Part shown: piece after piece, positions 8,428 to 15,885 of the stretch
How positions within the stretch are numbered: the first letter of the stretch is position 1
Layout: every line of letters begins with the position of its first letter
NCBI GenBank assembly: GCA_025963465.1
Contig: JAOQAP010000215.1
Location: forward strand, 1 to 34,106
From: Flavipsychrobacter sp.
Lineage (GTDB): Bacteria > Bacteroidota > Bacteroidia > Chitinophagales > Chitinophagaceae
Reading direction: 5' to 3'
DNA length: 34,106 nt
Notes under the pieces: model-generated
The model's input: only the letters and a program-made list of their open reading frames with translations
The model's database searches: none
Told to the model about the DNA's origin: nothing
Program-made: the position numbers and the translations under genes

Positions 8428-9093
8428 TTAATAAGCGATATCTATTACTTTGCCTTGCTTGTCCAGTAAAATGATTTTCTCGGGGTTGTCTACATTGAAT
8501 TGTTCATTGGGGTAAAGATGATATACCGCAATTTTTTTGGTATCAATTTTTAGCTGCCTCTCCCATGCATCTGTTACTATCCACGAGGGCACGAATGCCC
8601 AATCAATACCGTGTACCGCAGCTATAGTGTCTGCATGTTCCGTATCGCCCGAAATATATATTCTCTTGCCGTGCCAGGTCACCAGATACGAATTGTGTTT
8701 TGACGCAAACCTGTGTTTGGTTTTAAAAGGTTGTATAGAAAAACCGGGTATCGAACTGCTGAGCTTTTCCAGTTCAGCTTTATTCCATGGCCCGTATGCC
8801 TTCCCGTTAAATTTATTCACCAGCTTTTTGGAATAATGGTCCGGGTGCCGGTGCGTAAACAGGAAAGCCGAATTGTCTTTTATACTGTCCAGTGCAGACC
8901 GGTCATATTTCATATAGCCAAACGCACCTGACTTATATGGAAAATCAAAGTAAATATTCGATGTTCCATCGGTCATATACAAACCACAATTGCCAATGAA
9001 CCTGACCCTGATCTGCCCTGGTTGGCTGAAGCCAAAAGTGGACATAAAGATCAGCGCAAACACCAGTAATATCTTTTTGCACGGGTTGTCCAT
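8428..9093 (-). CDS. Exported MBL-fold metal-dependent hydrolase (UlaG-like)
   Basis: This 221-residue protein has an N-terminal signal peptide (residues about 6-24, ending FGFSQ), so it acts in the periplasm or beyond. The zinc-binding motif HRHPDH is at residues 81-86, a further conserved His lies near 127-133, and SGDTEH places the bridging Asp at 150. The compact layout, with [26 protein letters not shown] at the front, resembles UlaG-like/beta-lactamase superfamily II proteins more than classic beta-lactamases. Substrate unknown. It is the first gene of a likely two-gene unit with the DUF2200 gene. Confidence 0.85.
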   Translation of the reverse strand: MDNPCKKILLVFALIFMSTFGFSQPGQIRVRFIGNCGLYMTDGTSNIYFDFPYKSGAFGYMKYDRSALDSIKDNSAFLFTHRHPDHYSKKLVNKFNGKAYGPWNKAELEKLSSSIPGFSIQPFKTKHRFASKHNSYLVTWHGKRIYISGDTEHADTIAAVHGIDWAFVPSWIVTDAWERQLKIDTKKIAVYHLYPNEQFNVDNPEKIILLDKQGKVIDIAY

Positions 9094-9299
9094 TGCTTAA
9101 TCGTCGCTAATGTTGATGATCAACGAAGATAGTATTTTTTGATTTCGTACAGTTGGTAATGGATTACGTGTAGACACTACACTGGACGCTTCGTCCGGCA
9201 TGGCTAATCTGAGATTTGTGAGCAATTAGTAACACAAATTTCATAGCACATCTTTGAAATGCAGCAGGCGTTCATCGGATTTGGAGGTCCTTTAAAAAA

Positions 9300-9343
9300 G
9301 CAAAAGATAAAGCCCTGCATTTTTGCCGGGCTTTATCTTTTGC
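9300..9343 (-). terminator. Intrinsic terminator of the small lipoprotein gene
   Basis: A perfect 16-base inverted repeat has arms GCAAAAGATAAAGCCC at 9300-9315 and its complement at 9328-9343, around a 12-base loop that can pair a little further. Read on the minus strand the stem is followed directly by TTTTTT, and it begins 26 bases past the lipoprotein stop codon. This is a textbook rho-independent terminator and works in the minus direction only. Confidence 0.9.
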
Positions 9344-9368
9344 GTAGTGCTATATTCTGGTCAGCCTG

Positions 9369-9800
9369 TTAAGGTGCTTTGATTTTGAATTTGCCGTCAG
9401 TGATCTTTGTCGAGTCAGTGCAGGTAAAGCTGAATGTGCCTTCCCAGTCAGGAGATATTGATGTGAAGGTAATGGTACCGTATAAACCGGCTTTCGGGAC
9501 TCCACCGATACCATACGTAGCAATTGTAAAATCCTTGATAGGATATGAACCGGTTGCCGGAGGTGTTTTGTCTACGATCAGTATTATCGATTCTTGCGTA
9601 GCAGTTATCGACCCGGTGACATTCATGGTCCCCGACTGAACATCAGCGGTGATCATAGTTCCACTGGTAGCAAAGGAGTGTCCCCCTGCATTTGCCGTCA
9701 TTGAAGCAGTAGTTGTCTTGGTAGTATCACTTTTCTTCTCGCACCCTGTGAATGCGATCATACTGACAAGCATAGCAATAGACGTAAAGATTTTCTTCAT
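9369..9800 (-). CDS. Small lipoprotein, DUF6252-like
   Basis: The start was placed at 9800, giving 143 residues that open with a standard lipoprotein signal (MKKIFTSIAMLVSMIAFTGC, lipidated Cys20). An upstream in-frame extension to 9878 would put 26 polar residues before the signal and is rejected. After a Thr-rich linker the protein is a run of beta-strands ending in YGTITFTSISPDWEGTFSFTC and DGKFKIKAP. That tail (a G-T-F-S-F strand then a G-K-F-x-I strand) recalls DUF6252 lipoproteins of Bacteroidota; this assignment is tentative. It is monocistronic, closed by the strong terminator at 9300-9343. Confidence 0.75.
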   Translation of the reverse strand: MKKIFTSIAMLVSMIAFTGCEKKSDTTKTTTASMTANAGGHSFATSGTMITADVQSGTMNVTGSITATQESIILIVDKTPPATGSYPIKDFTIATYGIGGVPKAGLYGTITFTSISPDWEGTFSFTCTDSTKITDGKFKIKAP

Positions 9801-9883
9801 GTATTTAGTTTTTTGTGAAGGTAGTTGTTTCTGAAGCGCAATGCAAGTGATAAATTCCTGGTCACCCTTTCTTGCCATTCCGC

Positions 9884-9914
9884 CGTTGTTGGTCTTATTT
9901 TCCGACCAACAACG
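9884..9914. repeat. Perfect 11-base inverted repeat between the lipoprotein and CMD genes
   Basis: CGTTGTTGGTC (9884-9894) and its exact complement (9904-9914) enclose a 9-base loop. It lies 83 bases past the stop of the carboxymuconolactone decarboxylase-like gene and 84 bases upstream of the lipoprotein start. No T-run follows on either strand, so it could be a weak terminator, an RNA-stabilising hairpin or an operator. Confidence 0.55.
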
Positions 9915-9996
9915 CTCGTACAGGAATAAGTAATACCAGCTCCCGAAACAAGGCCCCGCTTTTTCTGCACTAGTCTAGGTCCGCTTCATGCTCCAC

Positions 9997-10434
9997 TTAA
10001 TCAATTGGCAGCTTCGTGCTCACCGCTATCCTGTTCCATGCATTTATGGTCACAATGGCCATGATTATCTGTGCTATGGTCGCCTCATCAAAAAATTGCC
10101 CCACATGTTTGTAGGTGGCGTCAGTTACACCGCCCTTGTTTATAAGGGTCACCTCCTCTGTCAGGGCCAGTATGGCTTTCTCTTCCTCTGTGAACAGGTC
10201 TGTTTCTCTCCATGCGTTCAGCAGGAATATCCTTTGTTGCGTTTCCCCGGCCTTCAATGCGTCCCTGGTGTGCATGTTCAGGCAGTAAGCGCATGAATTA
10301 ATCTGCGAGGTCCTGATCTTTATCAGTTCTTTTTGAATAGGCGTTAATGTTGATTTCGCCGTGCTGGCCATCAATGCATACATACCCTTATAGGCTTCCG
10401 GCATTACCGTTGCTATGTTTACTCTTTGTTCCAT
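9997..10434 (-). CDS. Carboxymuconolactone decarboxylase (AhpD-like) family protein
   Basis: This 145-residue protein has the AhpD-type redox motif in SCAYCLNMHTRDALKAG: Cys48, Cys51 and His55 form the CxxCxxxH active site found in alkylhydroperoxidase D-like proteins. The flanking helices (KELIKIRTSQIN before, ALTEEVTLINKGGV and a C-terminal INAWNRIAVS after) also match the family. The likely role is thiol-dependent peroxide or electrophile handling in the cytoplasm, inferred from the motif. A Crp/Fnr-type regulator lies 92 bases upstream on the same strand, and the intervening DNA holds a promoter-like box and a palindrome. Confidence 0.9.
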   Translation of the reverse strand: MEQRVNIATVMPEAYKGMYALMASTAKSTLTPIQKELIKIRTSQINSCAYCLNMHTRDALKAGETQQRIFLLNAWRETDLFTEEEKAILALTEEVTLINKGGVTDATYKHVGQFFDEATIAQIIMAIVTINAWNRIAVSTKLPID

Positions 10435-10455
10435 ATTGTTTTGTTTTTAGGAACA

Positions 10456-10463
10456 CAAAGGTA
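10456..10463 (-). promoter_or_regulatory. Putative -7 box (TACCTTTG) of the CMD-family gene
   Basis: Minus-strand TACCTTTG fits TAnnTTTG and is 21 bases upstream of the start codon. It implies that the CMD gene can be transcribed separately from the upstream regulator gene. Confidence 0.5.
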
Positions 10464-10485
10464 GAACCACTCAATATCCTGATTG

Positions 10486-10501
10486 CTTAAACTGGTTTAA
10501 G
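10486..10501. promoter_or_regulatory. Palindrome CTTAAACtgGTTTAAG, possible operator
   Basis: There are seven-base perfect arms around TG, 22 bases upstream of the putative -7 box, which would put it at about the -33 region. No T-run follows on the minus strand, so a terminator is unlikely. The adjacent Crp/Fnr-type regulator is the obvious candidate to bind it; this is inference. Confidence 0.45.
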
Positions 10502-10526
10502 AAATTTGCCGGCGAACGTGAAATCC

Positions 10527-11093
10527 TCACCTGCTCCTTATTTCGCTCAGGTACTCCGGTGTCATGTTCAGGTAAGACGCCAGCAGGTATTGAGGTATCC
10601 GCTGCACAAACTGCGGGTTGAGGTTGCTGAACTGACGGTACATCTCTTCTCCCGAAAGATCGTAATGGCTTTTGATCCTGAATTGGGCGGCCGCATGTGC
10701 CCGCTGGTGTATGCACCGGAAGTAACGCTCCATAACAGGGTATTGTTGCAGCAGTTCGTCGTAGGCAGTACGGCTTATGGCCAGCACCGCAGATTTTTCA
10801 ATAGCCTGTATATAATATGGTGAAGGCTTCCCGTTATCGAATGAGGTATAGTCTGCCAGCCACCAGTTTTCCAGGGCAAATTGTATGGTCTGTTCCACCC
10901 CTTTGTCATTTACAAAGAACATGCGCAGCAGGCCTTGCTCTACAAAATAGTTAGAGTGGCATACTTTGCCTTCTGTCAGCAGGTTTTCTTTTTTCTTTAG
11001 TTCCAGTGGTTGAAAGAACCTAGCTATAGCAGCATGGTCAACGTTTGGTACGTTGACAAATCTCGCGATATGTTGTTGTAAAATTTCAGACAT
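10527..11093 (-). CDS. Crp/Fnr family transcriptional regulator
   Basis: This 188-residue protein has an N-terminal cyclic-nucleotide-binding-type beta-roll (about 10-115, including LLTEGKVCHSNYFVEQGLLRMFF and NWWLADYTSF) followed by a connecting helix and a C-terminal helix-turn-helix (QRIPQYLLASYLNMTPEYLSEIRSR). The HTH contains the L-A-x-Y-L-x-M-T-P-E-Y-L-S pattern seen in the short Crp-like regulators of Bacteroidota. The phosphate-binding cassette of true cAMP receptors (GE...RSA) is not recognisable, so the ligand is uncertain. There are no Fnr-type cysteines for an Fe-S cluster. It precedes the AhpD-like gene and probably controls it, as this pairing is common. Confidence 0.88.
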   Translation of the reverse strand: MSEILQQHIARFVNVPNVDHAAIARFFQPLELKKKENLLTEGKVCHSNYFVEQGLLRMFFVNDKGVEQTIQFALENWWLADYTSFDNGKPSPYYIQAIEKSAVLAISRTAYDELLQQYPVMERYFRCIHQRAHAAAQFRIKSHYDLSGEEMYRQFSNLNPQFVQRIPQYLLASYLNMTPEYLSEIRSR

Positions 11094-11109
11094 GATGGCT
11101 ACTGCTATG

Positions 11110-11117
11110 CAAAGATA
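11110..11117 (-). promoter_or_regulatory. Putative -7 box (TATCTTTG) of the Crp/Fnr-type gene
   Basis: Minus-strand TATCTTTG matches the consensus exactly and lies 16 bases upstream of the start codon, within the 31-base gap to the glycosyltransferase gene. This suggests the regulator has its own promoter overlapping the end of the upstream gene. Confidence 0.45.
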
Positions 11118-11124
11118 GCAATGG

Positions 11125-12252
11125 TTACTTATCCACGCACTTCATCATGCTCTTCCATAGGTTGGCGGCAGATTTTTCCCAGTCAAATTTCTTTACCTGC
11201 ACGCGGGCATTGGCTATGAGCTTTGTGCGCAGCGCTTCATCTTTATAGATCAGGTGCATCTTCTCGGCGATGTCCTCGGGGGAAGATGGGTCTACCAGCA
11301 GTGCCGCATCTCCGGCTACCTCCGGCATAGAGGATGTATTACTTACTATGGCAGGCACATCGCACTGCAGGGCCTCCAGTATTGGTATACCAAAGCCTTC
11401 GAACAGCGATGCATATACCAGTGTATAAGCGCCGCCTATCAGCTGGCTCAGCTCGTCCACATTCATATAGCCCACCCACTTCACATCTTCTTTAAATGGC
11501 ATCTCCGCCTTCATCTGCTCCACCTCTTCATACTTCCAAGCCAGGCGGCCGGCTATCACCAGCTTCATATTGGTGCGCTGCCGTTTTTTGAAAATGATAA
11601 AAGCTTTCAGCAGGTTCACTATATTTTTACGGGGGTGCAGGGCACCGGCAAATACAAAGTATTCGCACCCGTCGGCATATTTATTTTTTACCGCTTCGCG
11701 GTCTTCATGTCCCAGCGGTTTGTATTCGTCATGCGCGCCATTGTATACCACATCTATCTTGTCTGGCGATATGCGGTATTGTTTTACAATATCCTCTTTC
11801 GAGAAAGTAGATACCGTCGCTATCCGTTTTGCTGCCTTGGCAAACAATGGTGAATAATGCCTCCAGTACAGCCGGTGGCTCAGCACAAAATGGTCTGGGT
11901 AATGCTCAAACGCCAGGTCGTGGATCACCAGGCACGTAGGCACCTTTGTGCTCAGCGACATATAGCTATCCGGCGATAAGAACAGGTCTATTTTATGTTT
12001 GCGCAGCATCATGGGTATGCTCCACTCAAACCATAGATAGAATAATACGGGATGCCGGGCCTGCGGGTGTACCACTACGGCCTTTACATTGGGGGCAAAA
12101 ATGAACTGGGGATCATAAGGCCTGTCAAAAAAGAAAATGAACTCATGTTCAGGATGATCCCGGACAATTCGTTCCAGCGTTTGATAAGTAAACCAACCTA
12201 TACCTTCCAGCTTTCCTTTTAACAGTAAACGTGTATTTACACCTATTCGCAT
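11125..12252 (-). CDS. Glycosyltransferase family 4-type (GT-B) protein
   Basis: This 375-residue cytoplasmic enzyme has the two-Rossmann GT-B layout of the GT4 family. The N-terminal half opens with MRIGVNTRLL...GIGWFTYQTLE and includes VIHDLAFEHYP and RIATVSTFSKEDIVKQY. The C-terminal half has FVFAGALHPRKNIVNLLKAF (nucleotide-sugar binding region) and the EGFGIPILEAL motif whose two Glu residues are the conserved E-x7-E, followed by CDVPAIVSNTSSMPEVAGDAALLVDP. The donor and acceptor are not predictable. It is divergent from a Wzx-like flippase gene, 55 bases apart, so both probably serve polysaccharide or lipid-linked oligosaccharide assembly. Confidence 0.94.
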   Translation of the reverse strand: MRIGVNTRLLLKGKLEGIGWFTYQTLERIVRDHPEHEFIFFFDRPYDPQFIFAPNVKAVVVHPQARHPVLFYLWFEWSIPMMLRKHKIDLFLSPDSYMSLSTKVPTCLVIHDLAFEHYPDHFVLSHRLYWRHYSPLFAKAAKRIATVSTFSKEDIVKQYRISPDKIDVVYNGAHDEYKPLGHEDREAVKNKYADGCEYFVFAGALHPRKNIVNLLKAFIIFKKRQRTNMKLVIAGRLAWKYEEVEQMKAEMPFKEDVKWVGYMNVDELSQLIGGAYTLVYASLFEGFGIPILEALQCDVPAIVSNTSSMPEVAGDAALLVDPSSPEDIAEKMHLIYKDEALRTKLIANARVQVKKFDWEKSAANLWKSMMKCVDK

Positions 12253-12264
12253 ACCTTATGGCAA

Positions 12265-12272
12265 CAAAAATA
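12265..12272 (-). promoter_or_regulatory. Possible -7 box (TATTTTTG) of the glycosyltransferase gene
   Basis: This minus-strand match to TAnnTTTG lies 12 bases upstream of the start in the short divergent gap. No -33 TTG is visible, and the region is A/T-rich, so the call is weak. Confidence 0.3.
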
Positions 12273-12307
12273 TACTTTTACTGCTTTATTACCCGTTAAT
12301 TGTGTGA

Positions 12308-13786
12308 ATGCGGCGCTTTTTTGTTAAAAATATTCTTTTCGTCATTGCGGTCAATGTACTGGTGAAGCCCATATGGGTTTTATTTATTGACCGTAATGTG
12401 CAGAATACCGTTGCCGGCGGCGCCTACGGCACCTACCAGGCGCTCCTCAGCGTCAGCATCATTTTCCAGACCATACTCGATTTCGGCCTCAGCAGCTACA
12501 ACAGTCGCATGGTGGCCGCCAATCCTGATAAACTGCCGGAGCTGTTCCCGTCCATGCTGTCTGCCCGCCTGGTGCTCATGCTGGTGTATATGCTGTTGGC
12601 CTGCACATGGGGCTATGCCATAGGCTACCGTGGCTGGGAGCTGCACCTGTTGGTCGGCGTGCTGCTCATACAGTCGCTCAATGCCCTGGTGTCCTTTATC
12701 CGTAGCAACATATCCGCCCTCCACAAGTTCAAGACCGACGGCATATTGTCTATTACTGACAGGCTGCTCATGATACTCATCTGCGGTTTCCTGCTCACCT
12801 ACCCGCCTGCCGCCCGCCAGTTCAAAATTGAGTGGTTCGTTATAGCACAGGTCGTATCTTATTTTGTATCTGCGGTCATAGGCTACCTCATCCTCCGCAG
12901 GATAGGGAAGATAAAGCTGAAATTCACCTTTCACGGCCCTACTATCTTTAAAATAGTGGTGCAGAGCCTGCCCTACGCATTGCTCATTTTCCAGATGAGC
13001 ATCTACAACCGGGCCGATGTAATGATCATGGAGCGCATACTGCCCGATGGTAAGGAGCAGGCAGGCATATTCGTGGCCGGTTTCCGCTGGCTGGATATGG
13101 CTAATATCCTCGGCCTTATGTTTGCTACCATGTTGCTGCCCCTTTTTGGCCGCATGCTCTCGCAGAGGAATGATGTGAGTTCTATAGTAAAGCTATGTGT
13201 GAACCTGCTGGTGCCCATGGCATGCATAATCTCAGTATCGTGCATCTTCTTTAGTGCCGAGATAATGGAGCTGCTGTATCACAAAAGCGCGCTATATAAC
13301 CAGCCCGGCATGCCAGCCCGGTATAAAGTGGTCTTCGGTACGCTTATGGCCTCCTTCCCCGGCTGGTGCCTCATGTATGTGTATTCTACCCTGCTCACCG
13401 CCAATGGCAGCCTGAAGACGCTGAATATTATCGCCTTCGTGGGCGTTATTGTCAATCTCTCCCTCAACTTCTACATGATACCCCGCTACCAGGCAGTAGG
13501 CGGCGCCATGACGTCTTTCATTACGCAGACGGGCCTTGCCCTGACCTTCGTGTTATTTGCTACACGCATTATAAAATTGCCAATAAATATAAAATGGGCG
13601 CTGGCGCTTGTTACTTATCTGGTGCTGCTCCTTGGGGTGGGTTGCGTGGTCGTTGTATTTATGCAGGCTACCTGGTGGGTATGGCAGCTATGTACCATAG
13701 GGGCCATAGGTGTTACGCTTATGTTCGTATTCCGGTTCATATCTATAGCCAGCATACAGCAGCTTATCAGCAAGCGCACAGCATAA
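12308..13786 (+). CDS. Oligosaccharide flippase family protein (Wzx-like, MOP superfamily)
   Basis: This 492-residue protein has some twelve to fourteen hydrophobic segments over its full length. The front carries the usual positions of a polysaccharide exporter: a basic start (MRRFFVKNILFVIAVN), then a small extracytoplasmic loop and the GTYQALLSVSIIFQTILDFGLSSYNSR block, in which G-x-Y-x(n)-L-D-F-G-L resembles Wzx/RfbX proteins. Later segments include PYALLIFQMSIYNRADVMIMERIL, which also matches the family. Family role: moving undecaprenyl-linked oligosaccharides across the inner membrane. It is divergent from the GT4 gene. No polymerase or chain-length gene is nearby, so the pathway is incomplete within this window. 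Confidence 0.9.
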   Translation: MRRFFVKNILFVIAVNVLVKPIWVLFIDRNVQNTVAGGAYGTYQALLSVSIIFQTILDFGLSSYNSRMVAANPDKLPELFPSMLSARLVLMLVYMLLACTWGYAIGYRGWELHLLVGVLLIQSLNALVSFIRSNISALHKFKTDGILSITDRLLMILICGFLLTYPPAARQFKIEWFVIAQVVSYFVSAVIGYLILRRIGKIKLKFTFHGPTIFKIVVQSLPYALLIFQMSIYNRADVMIMERILPDGKEQAGIFVAGFRWLDMANILGLMFATMLLPLFGRMLSQRNDVSSIVKLCVNLLVPMACIISVSCIFFSAEIMELLYHKSALYNQPGMPARYKVVFGTLMASFPGWCLMYVYSTLLTANGSLKTLNIIAFVGVIVNLSLNFYMIPRYQAVGGAMTSFITQTGLALTFVLFATRIIKLPINIKWALALVTYLVLLLGVGCVVVVFMQATWWVWQLCTIGAIGVTLMFVFRFISIASIQQLISKRTA

Positions 13787-13942
13787 AATAATGCCAACAA
13801 ATTTCTATGATAACACGAAAAGTGCCTTATCACAGATTTTTCCTCTTTGAGTTCTCACACCTTTGGCTTATCTTTAATATGGACTTAGATTATTGCTCCT
13901 TTGCATAATTCAGAAAATTCTTTAATCCTGAAAATTCTGATC

Positions 13943-13980
13943 AAAAACCGGAAGCAAACCGGAAGTATCGGAAATGACAG
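13943..13980 (+). repeat. GGAAGC-rich intergenic repeat, copy 1
   Basis: The core is AAAAACCGGAAGCAAACCGGAAG followed by a further CGGAAAT. It marks the upstream edge of the first paralogue cassette. Other copies are at 15621-15656, 15733-15775 and 17381-17406, always outside genes. Confidence 0.75.
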
Positions 13981-14100
13981 GCTATTGATTATCAAGTATT
14001 TCGATAAAAAATGAAAAAATTATCCGAAAAACCAGAAGCAGCAAAAAAGAATTAAAGACAAACATTTGCAGCAAGAAGTACGCCTATATAAATATCCACT
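13948..14100 (+). repeat. Duplicated upstream block, copy A
   Basis: These 153 bases align with 15742-15885 through the GGAAGC repeat, a shared ACAGGCTATTGATTATCAA segment, a second GAAGCAGCAAAAA segment, and the promoter-like sequence up to the ATG. The duplication therefore includes non-coding DNA and continues into the signal peptide. Confidence 0.8.
14065..14092 (+). promoter_or_regulatory. Promoter-like TTTG-N16-TATATAAA before the first paralogue
   Basis: TTTG at 14065-14068 and TATATAAA at 14085-14092 are separated by 16 bases, and AACA precedes the TTTG. The same spacing and context occurs before the genes at 15886 and 19988. The second box departs from TAnnTTTG and sits only 8 bases from the ATG, which would give a nearly leaderless transcript. 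Confidence 0.35.
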
Positions 14101-15603
14101 ATGAAAAAATGCTTGCTTATCATTTTACTACTGTTAACTGCAATATATAGTAATGCCCAAAACTACCAGTGCCTGCAACCGGGCATAAGGCGGTACTATG
14201 TTAATCGTGACGGGTACTTGCGGGGTATGAGGATAGATTCAGTGGTTACCGCAGGTAGTGATCTGGTATATTACCCTTATCACACAACAAGGGGAAATTA
14301 TCTGGAAGGTAAGGTTTTAGACTCCACTGGTGGCAGTTGGTTGGGTAAGCGTGTTATTCAGCAGGCGGACGGAGCTTTTTTATTTGACAATATGTGGTCA
14401 GATACAGTGATCATCAGAACGCAGGCACACGCTGGCGACTCATGGATATTTTATAATGATACTACATCCCGGTACCATATAGCTACCGTCACTGCGGAAG
14501 ATACTATGACCGTGATGGGGATGCTTGATTCTGTAAAAAAGATAAAACTCGATTCATATACAAGTTCCGGTCCCGACCTTACTGATTCCATTAATAATTT
14601 CCAGGTAGTTTTCAGTAAGGAACATGGCTTTGTCACTGTTATGGACCTGTATACATTTCCATATCACAAGCCGGACACTTTATTTGGGCGCGGTGTGGAT
14701 TATTTTCTTGATGAAGTAACCGGATTTTCAAGTATGCCACCGTATAATATAGCGTTGAAAAATACTTTTTCATTAACAGAACTATCAAATCCTACCTCTG
14801 ATGAGCTGTATGACTGGCACCCGGGCGATGTATTCCAGGTGCAGAATGTGTGTACCGACGGTTACCCATGTTATATCTATTACGACTCTATAATTAGTAG
14901 GACTGCAGTCAGCGGCGGAACACAATATGGTTACGTAGGCTGGGATGCAACAATGCATATTCCCCGTTCCGGACCTTATGATTGGTATCATGAATACCCT
15001 TACGATACCGGCAGCACTTCAGGTACATTCTTTATCGGCATGGGAAGACTTGTGGACACGACATTGATGCCGGAAGAAGTATGGCAGGAGTTTTTGCAAT
15101 ATCAAAAAGAGGACACATCGGTATGCATCAAAGGATGGTCATATGACTTTTATACAAGCAGGGTACGTGGTTGGGGCTATGCTACCTTCCACGAGGTTGT
15201 CCCCCTTACTAAACATTACAAAATGGACCTTGGGCTTATTTCTTATAGTGAGGGTAACTTGGGCACTCCCCCTCGCCTCACTGACACAGGGCTTATTTAT
15301 TACCGCAAGGGTACCACGTCTTGCGGCTATTATAACACTTCATTCCCAATAAATAATATGTTGAGTGTGAAAACACAGGAAAGGCAATCGGTTACGCTGA
15401 TTCCTAACCCGGTGAGCAATGTGCTAGAGATAACAAATAGTAGCCTGATAAATCACGTGAGCATTTATAATGCTATTGGCCAGGTGCTGTTCGAGCAAAA
15501 CTACAATAGCGAAAAAGCAACAGTTGATATGAAAGGGTTCTCATCCGGGATATATTTTGTCCGGATCAACGAAAGCGAGATGAGAAAGATCATTAAGAAC
15601 TAA
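14101..15603 (+). CDS. T9SS-secreted protein, NYQCLQ paralogue 1 (unknown function)
   Basis: This 500-residue protein has a signal peptide (about 1-20, ending SNAQ) immediately followed by NYQCLQPGIRRYYVN. I do not recognise the ~400-residue central region. Conserved landmarks shared with two neighbours include GGSWLGKRV, FLFDNMWSDTV, DTMTVMGMLDSVK, the block FPYHKPDTLFGRGVDYFLD, and a late YY...CG pair before the tail. A type A T9SS sorting domain starts near residue 432 (LIPNPVSNVLEI) and ends in GIYFVRINESEMRKIIKN. The mature protein should be extracellular or surface-attached. It heads a tandem pair with the interrupted copy at 15886. A secreted enzyme or adhesin are both possible; neither is shown by sequence. 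Confidence 0.82.
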   Translation: MKKCLLIILLLLTAIYSNAQNYQCLQPGIRRYYVNRDGYLRGMRIDSVVTAGSDLVYYPYHTTRGNYLEGKVLDSTGGSWLGKRVIQQADGAFLFDNMWSDTVIIRTQAHAGDSWIFYNDTTSRYHIATVTAEDTMTVMGMLDSVKKIKLDSYTSSGPDLTDSINNFQVVFSKEHGFVTVMDLYTFPYHKPDTLFGRGVDYFLDEVTGFSSMPPYNIALKNTFSLTELSNPTSDELYDWHPGDVFQVQNVCTDGYPCYIYYDSIISRTAVSGGTQYGYVGWDATMHIPRSGPYDWYHEYPYDTGSTSGTFFIGMGRLVDTTLMPEEVWQEFLQYQKEDTSVCIKGWSYDFYTSRVRGWGYATFHEVVPLTKHYKMDLGLISYSEGNLGTPPRLTDTGLIYYRKGTTSCGYYNTSFPINNMLSVKTQERQSVTLIPNPVSNVLEITNSSLINHVSIYNAIGQVLFEQNYNSEKATVDMKGFSSGIYFVRINESEMRKIIKN

Positions 15604-15620
15604 ATAGTATACCGACGACG

Positions 15621-15656
15621 GAAAAAACCGGAAGCAAATCCGGAAGTACAGGAAGC
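15621..15656 (+). repeat. GGAAGC-rich intergenic repeat, copy 2
   Basis: AAAAAACCGGAAGC is followed by a second CCGGAAG and a third GGAAGCG, starting 17 bases past the stop of paralogue 1. It closes the first cassette, as copy 4 closes the second. Confidence 0.75.
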
Positions 15657-15732
15657 GAGAACTGTAATAATTAAATAAATTTATATAAATTGTAGAGTCG
15701 CAACACTTGCGTCTCCACTTGGGAAAAACAAA

Positions 15733-15775
15733 CTTCCGGCACCGGAAGCAAAGCGGAAGTACCGGAAATAACAGG
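15733..15775 (+). repeat. GGAAGC-rich intergenic repeat, copy 3, with inverted repeat
   Basis: This copy opens the second cassette. It starts with the perfect inverted repeat CTTCCGGcaCCGGAAG (15733-15748) and continues into AAAGCGGAAG and ACCGGAAATAACAGG, matching copy 1. Confidence 0.75.
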
Positions 15776-15885
15776 CTATTGATTATCAATTATTTCGATC
15801 AAAAATGAAAAATTATCCGGAAAACCGGAAGCAGCAAAAAGCACCAACATTTACAACAAGAAATACGTCTATATAAATACCCGCT
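15742..15885 (+). repeat. Duplicated upstream block, copy B
   Basis: These 144 bases align with 13948-14100, with small indels, and lead into a nearly identical signal peptide. Its GAAGCAGC segment is CCGGAAAACCGGAAGCAGC, closer to the repeat core than copy A. Confidence 0.8.
15850..15877 (+). promoter_or_regulatory. Promoter-like TTTA-N16-TATATAAA before the second paralogue
   Basis: This has the same layout as before paralogue 1, but the upstream element is TTTA instead of TTTG. If the arrangement is a true promoter, this copy may be weaker. Confidence 0.3.

Larger units (their letters stand above)
13787..14100. other. Gene-free stretch: possible weak terminator, repeat and promoter-like sequence
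   Basis: The 314 bases between the flippase and the first T9SS paralogue hold three things. At 13809-13831 there is an imperfect hairpin (GATAACAC with GTGccTTATC) followed, after five bases, by TTTTT, a weak terminator candidate. From 13943 on lies the GGAAGC-rich repeat, which begins a block (13948-14100) repeated before the second paralogue. At 14065-14092 there is a promoter-like arrangement. I see no coding potential. Confidence 0.55.

Noticed and set aside
9801-9878. Longer start for the small lipoprotein (GTG/ATG-type extension to 9878)
   Set aside because: It would place a polar segment before a perfect lipoprotein signal; the ATG at 9800 is preferred.
11254-11853. Plus-strand open frame of 199 codons
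   Set aside because: Antisense to the GT4 glycosyltransferase, with low-complexity composition and no recognisable motif.
12380-12934. Minus-strand open frame of 184 codons
   Set aside because: Antisense to the flippase; Gln/His/Glu-rich translation typical of a shadow.
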